From contig CAMPKJ010000078.1 of the NCBI GenBank assembly GCA_946887105.1, forward strand, positions 1 to 17,552: a stretch of DNA of 17,552 bases, read 5' to 3'. This document shows positions 14,694-17,552 of this stretch, in pieces. Source of the stretch: an uncultured Acidobacteriota bacterium. Its GTDB lineage: Bacteria > Acidobacteriota > Thermoanaerobaculia > Gp7-AA8. Numbering within the stretch: the first letter of the stretch is position 1; every line of letters starts with the position of its first letter. The notes under the pieces are model-generated. The model did not search any database, had not been told where the DNA came from, and worked only from the letters and a program-made list of their open reading frames with translations. Made by a program: the position numbers and the translations under genes.

Positions 14694-15457
14694 AAGACCG
14701 CCTTGCGTTTGAACTGGCGCAGCCCGAGCCAGAAAAACGCGCCGTCGAATGCGATCAATGCGGCGATGACCACAATCTGCGGCAGATGCGGCGAGCCCGG
14801 CACCAGCGCACTGCGAAACCCTTCGCTCGCATAGACGAGCGGGTTGATCAGCACGACCCATTTGAGAATCGGAAACTTCGCCAGCGCCGCCCACGGGTAA
14901 TACGTACAGCCGAAGAAGATCATCGGCGCGAGCACGAGGCTGAACATCAGGCCGACCTGCTGCTGGCCGACCATGCATCCGAGGCACAGGCCGAGGCTTG
15001 CGGATAAGAGCGTGACCAGCAATGCGATGGCGATGAACAGCACGATGCGCAGATCGCCGAGGCCGGCGCCGCCCATGATCAGCCACGCCGACGGAATCAC
15101 CACCAGGCCGGCCACCATCGACTGGATCATTCCGGCCACGACTTTTTCGACGGCCAGCCATTCCAGATCCATCGGCGCGAGCAGCCGGTCCTCGATCTCC
15201 TTCGTGAACTGAAACTCCGCGATCAGCGGCATGGCCACGGCCCACGTGCCGGTCATGACCATGCTCAACGCAATGATGCCGGGCAGCAGCAGCGCCTTGT
15301 ATTCGGGCGACATCAGGCCGCTCACGGTCATCACACGGCCGAACACGAACACCACCATCATCGGCTGCAGCAGCACTTGAAACGCGAGCGTCAGCGCATT
15401 CCGGCGCGCTACGTGCGCGTCGCGCGCGAGCATGGCCAGGAAGGTCTTGAAATTCAT
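14690..15457 (-). CDS. ABC-2 type exporter permease (DrrB-like)
   Basis: A protein of 255 residues with about six hydrophobic segments, including ALTLAFQVLLQPMMVVFVFG, IIALSMVMTGTWAVAMPLI, LRIVLFIAIALLVTLLSASL, MFSLVLAPMIFFGCTYYPW and VVIAALIAFDGAFFWLG. The cytoplasmic segment EFQFTKEIEDRLLAPMDLEW between TM2 and TM3 is the coupling element typical of ABC-2 permeases of the DrrB/NodJ group. The partner ATPase is encoded immediately upstream with a 4-bp ATGA overlap. GGAG lies 9 nt before the ATG inside the ATPase gene. Such permeases export drugs, lipids or polysaccharides, and the cargo here is not predictable. Confidence 0.85.
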   Translation of the reverse strand: MNFKTFLAMLARDAHVARRNALTLAFQVLLQPMMVVFVFGRVMTVSGLMSPEYKALLLPGIIALSMVMTGTWAVAMPLIAEFQFTKEIEDRLLAPMDLEWLAVEKVVAGMIQSMVAGLVVIPSAWLIMGGAGLGDLRIVLFIAIALLVTLLSASLGLCLGCMVGQQQVGLMFSLVLAPMIFFGCTYYPWAALAKFPILKWVVLINPLVYASEGFRSALVPGSPHLPQIVVIAALIAFDGAFFWLGLRQFKRKAVL

Positions 15458-16392
15458 TCGCGCAGGCTCCGTCCCGTGTGGTGCAGAAAGAGATTCTCGA
15501 GACTCGGCTCGGCGATGCTGAGATCGCGGATGGTCGCACCGGCATTCGAAGCCGCGGAAACGATCGACGGCACGAGCGGACCTCCGCGATTCGCATAGAT
15601 GTGGATCGCGCCCGCGTCGTCACGCACCTGCGAAACACCGTCGATGCGCTGGAGCGTCTCCAGGAATCCGGGCGGCATGTCGGTGAGATGGAGGCGCACC
15701 AGGAATCCGCCCGGGATGGACTGCTTCAGCTCCTGCGGCGTGCCGAGGGCGATCACCTTTCCGTGATCGACGATGGCCAGACGGTCACAGAGGCCGTCCG
15801 CTTCCTCCATGTTGTGCGTGGTGAGCAGGATGGTTTTGCCGCGGGCGTTGTAGGCGCGAATCATTTCGCTGAGGAGCAGGCGCGTCTGCGGATCGAGTCC
15901 CGCGCTCGGCTCGTCCAGAAACAGGACCTCGGGATCGTGCATCATCGCGCGCGCGATCGACAGCCGCTGCATCATCCCGCCCGAAAATCCGAGCACGCGC
16001 TGGTGCGCGCGATCGGTGAGCTTGAACTGTTCGAGCAACGCGTCGGCGCGCTGCTGGCGCTCGGACGACGGCATGCCGAAGTACGCGCCGTGGAACGTCA
16101 GGATCTCCCGCGCCGTGAGCGCGAAGTCGAGATTCGGCCGCTGCGGCACCACGCCGATCAGGCGCTTGACGGCCAGCCCGTTCTGCCAGACGTCGTAGTC
16201 GCCGATCCAGGCCCGCCCGGACGTCGGCCGCACGCGCGTGGTCAGCACTCCCACGGTGGTCGACTTGCCGGCGCCGTTCGGCCCGAGCAGCCCGAAGATC
16301 TCGGCCGGACGCACTTCGAGGCTGAGGTCGTCGAGCGCGACCACCGGTCCGAAGACTTTGCGCAGGTGTTCCGTTCTGATTCCGACGGGCAT
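15454..16392 (-). CDS. ABC exporter ATP-binding protein (DrrA-like, with C-terminal DUF4162-type domain)
   Basis: A protein of 312 residues. Walker A is GPNGAGKST (37-45), the Q-loop is in VVPQRPNLDF (81-90), the signature is FSGGMMQRLS (136-145, phenylalanine at the first position), Walker B is VLFLDEP (156-162), and the switch histidine is in TTHNMEEAD (H193). The last 100 residues (LVRLHLTDMPPGFLETL, LSIAEPSLENLFLHHTGR) match the extra C-terminal domain of DrrA-type exporters. It powers the downstream permease. The start is ATG 16392, since the longer upstream frame would translate the tandem heptad repeat. TACAAT lies 9 nt upstream on the reverse strand. It is the first gene of the operon with the permease and flavoprotein, and diverges from the Ser/Thr kinase. 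Confidence 0.88.
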   Translation of the reverse strand: MPVGIRTEHLRKVFGPVVALDDLSLEVRPAEIFGLLGPNGAGKSTTVGVLTTRVRPTSGRAWIGDYDVWQNGLAVKRLIGVVPQRPNLDFALTAREILTFHGAYFGMPSSERQQRADALLEQFKLTDRAHQRVLGFSGGMMQRLSIARAMMHDPEVLFLDEPSAGLDPQTRLLLSEMIRAYNARGKTILLTTHNMEEADGLCDRLAIVDHGKVIALGTPQELKQSIPGGFLVRLHLTDMPPGFLETLQRIDGVSQVRDDAGAIHIYANRGGPLVPSIVSAASNAGATIRDLSIAEPSLENLFLHHTGRSLRE

Positions 16393-16407
16393 GGACGCGG
16401 GATTGTA
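16393..16407 (-). promoter_or_regulatory. Promoter of the ABC operon: TACAAT 9 nt before ATG 16392
   Basis: On the reverse strand TACAAT (16407-16402) matches the -10 consensus at five of six bases. It lies 9 nt before the ATG, giving a leaderless or nearly leaderless message. The repeat unit AACGCCCA ends 4 bases upstream of the hexamer. Confidence 0.5.
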
Positions 16408-16412
16408 AGCCT

Positions 16413-16513
16413 GGGCGTTGGGCGTTGGGCGTTGGGCGTTTGGGAGTCGTCGTTCTCGCGGTATGTGCCGCTGAGACGACCAGGCCCAAACGCACACCGC
16501 CTAACGCCCAACG
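16413..16513. repeat. Tandem GGGCGTT heptads and imperfect palindrome between divergent genes
   Basis: The heptad GGGCGTT is repeated four times (16413-16440). The right side carries the reverse complement AACGCCCAAC (16503-16512). GCGTTTGGG (16436-16444) pairs exactly with CCCAAACGC (16485-16493), and GTCGTC (16446-16451) with GACGAC (16475-16480). An inner GCGG/CCGC stem has a TATGTG loop. The whole region can form a long interrupted hairpin. It fills the gap between the divergent ABC operon and kinase promoters. Confidence 0.65.
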
Positions 16514-16518
16514 GCTTC

Positions 16519-16531
16519 TACAATGTCCCCG
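16519..16531 (+). promoter_or_regulatory. Leaderless-type promoter: TACAAT, 7 nt before ATG 16532
   Basis: TACAAT (16519-16524) is followed by GTCCCCG and then the ATG at 16532. This favours 16532 over the in-frame ATG at 16523, which overlaps the -10 hexamer. AACGCCCA of the palindrome lies 8 bases upstream. Confidence 0.6.

Positions 16532-17552
<1,021 letters not shown>

Noticed and set aside
13425..15638. A single 737-codon reverse frame that would fuse the flavoprotein to upstream sequence
   Set aside because: Sequence upstream of GTG 14693 in this frame is a shadow of the ABC permease gene. The permease in the other frame is well formed, and its stop overlaps the GTG by 4 bp.

Overview
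This is high-GC bacterial DNA with tightly packed genes on both strands and short or overlapping gene junctions. Three features point to Acidobacteriota or a neighbouring soil lineage: a very large two-component sensor with a Reg_prop/Y_Y_Y ectodomain, a Pkn-type Ser/Thr kinase with a C-terminal membrane segment, and large secreted beta-propeller and carboxypeptidase-regulatory-like proteins. The taxonomic assignment is inference from gene content, not from a marker gene.

Layout. Positions 1-1167 are the accessory part. They hold two small hairpins, a secreted SnoaL/DUF4440-like gene broken by two compensating frameshifts, and a dense array of short near-palindromic repeats (core AGGTSTGACCCC and its reverse complement GGGGTCASACCT) that runs up to the next gene. 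Positions 1168-5386 form a two-gene operon: a periplasmic-sensing histidine kinase with 14 propeller-type repeats, then a SAM-dependent methyltransferase four bases later. Positions 5457-6677 encode a protein with the active-site pattern of a Pol-beta/poly(A)-polymerase-type nucleotidyltransferase. It converges on, and overlaps by 43 bp, a second methyltransferase that diverges from a TetA-like MFS transporter.

Positions 8605-13360 carry two reverse-strand secreted proteins: an NHL-propeller protein, then a carboxypeptidase-regulatory-like protein. Positions 13425-16392 are a reverse-strand operon with 4-bp start/stop overlaps: ABC ATPase, ABC-2 permease, and a FAD-dependent halogenase/reductase-like flavoprotein. 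A tandem-heptad palindrome (16413-16513) separates this operon from a divergent Ser/Thr kinase, which carries a frameshift and runs off the window end.

Most notable signals. (1) Five transcription-unit starts share a TANNNT hexamer exactly 7 nt before the start codon, and a sixth has it at 9 nt. This is the architecture of leaderless mRNAs, while operon-internal genes have Shine-Dalgarno sequences. (2) The repeat family at 870-1122 has stray copies inside a coding sequence 8-9 kb away, and its last unit supplies a -35-like hexamer for the histidine kinase. (3) The kinase at the right edge and the gene at the left edge both show frameshift decay, or sequence error. No CRISPR array, tRNA, rRNA or transposase gene is visible. 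I see no clearly new defence-type system. The best candidates for something undescribed are the repeat family and its use as promoter DNA, and the HK-methyltransferase-nucleotidyltransferase neighbourhood.
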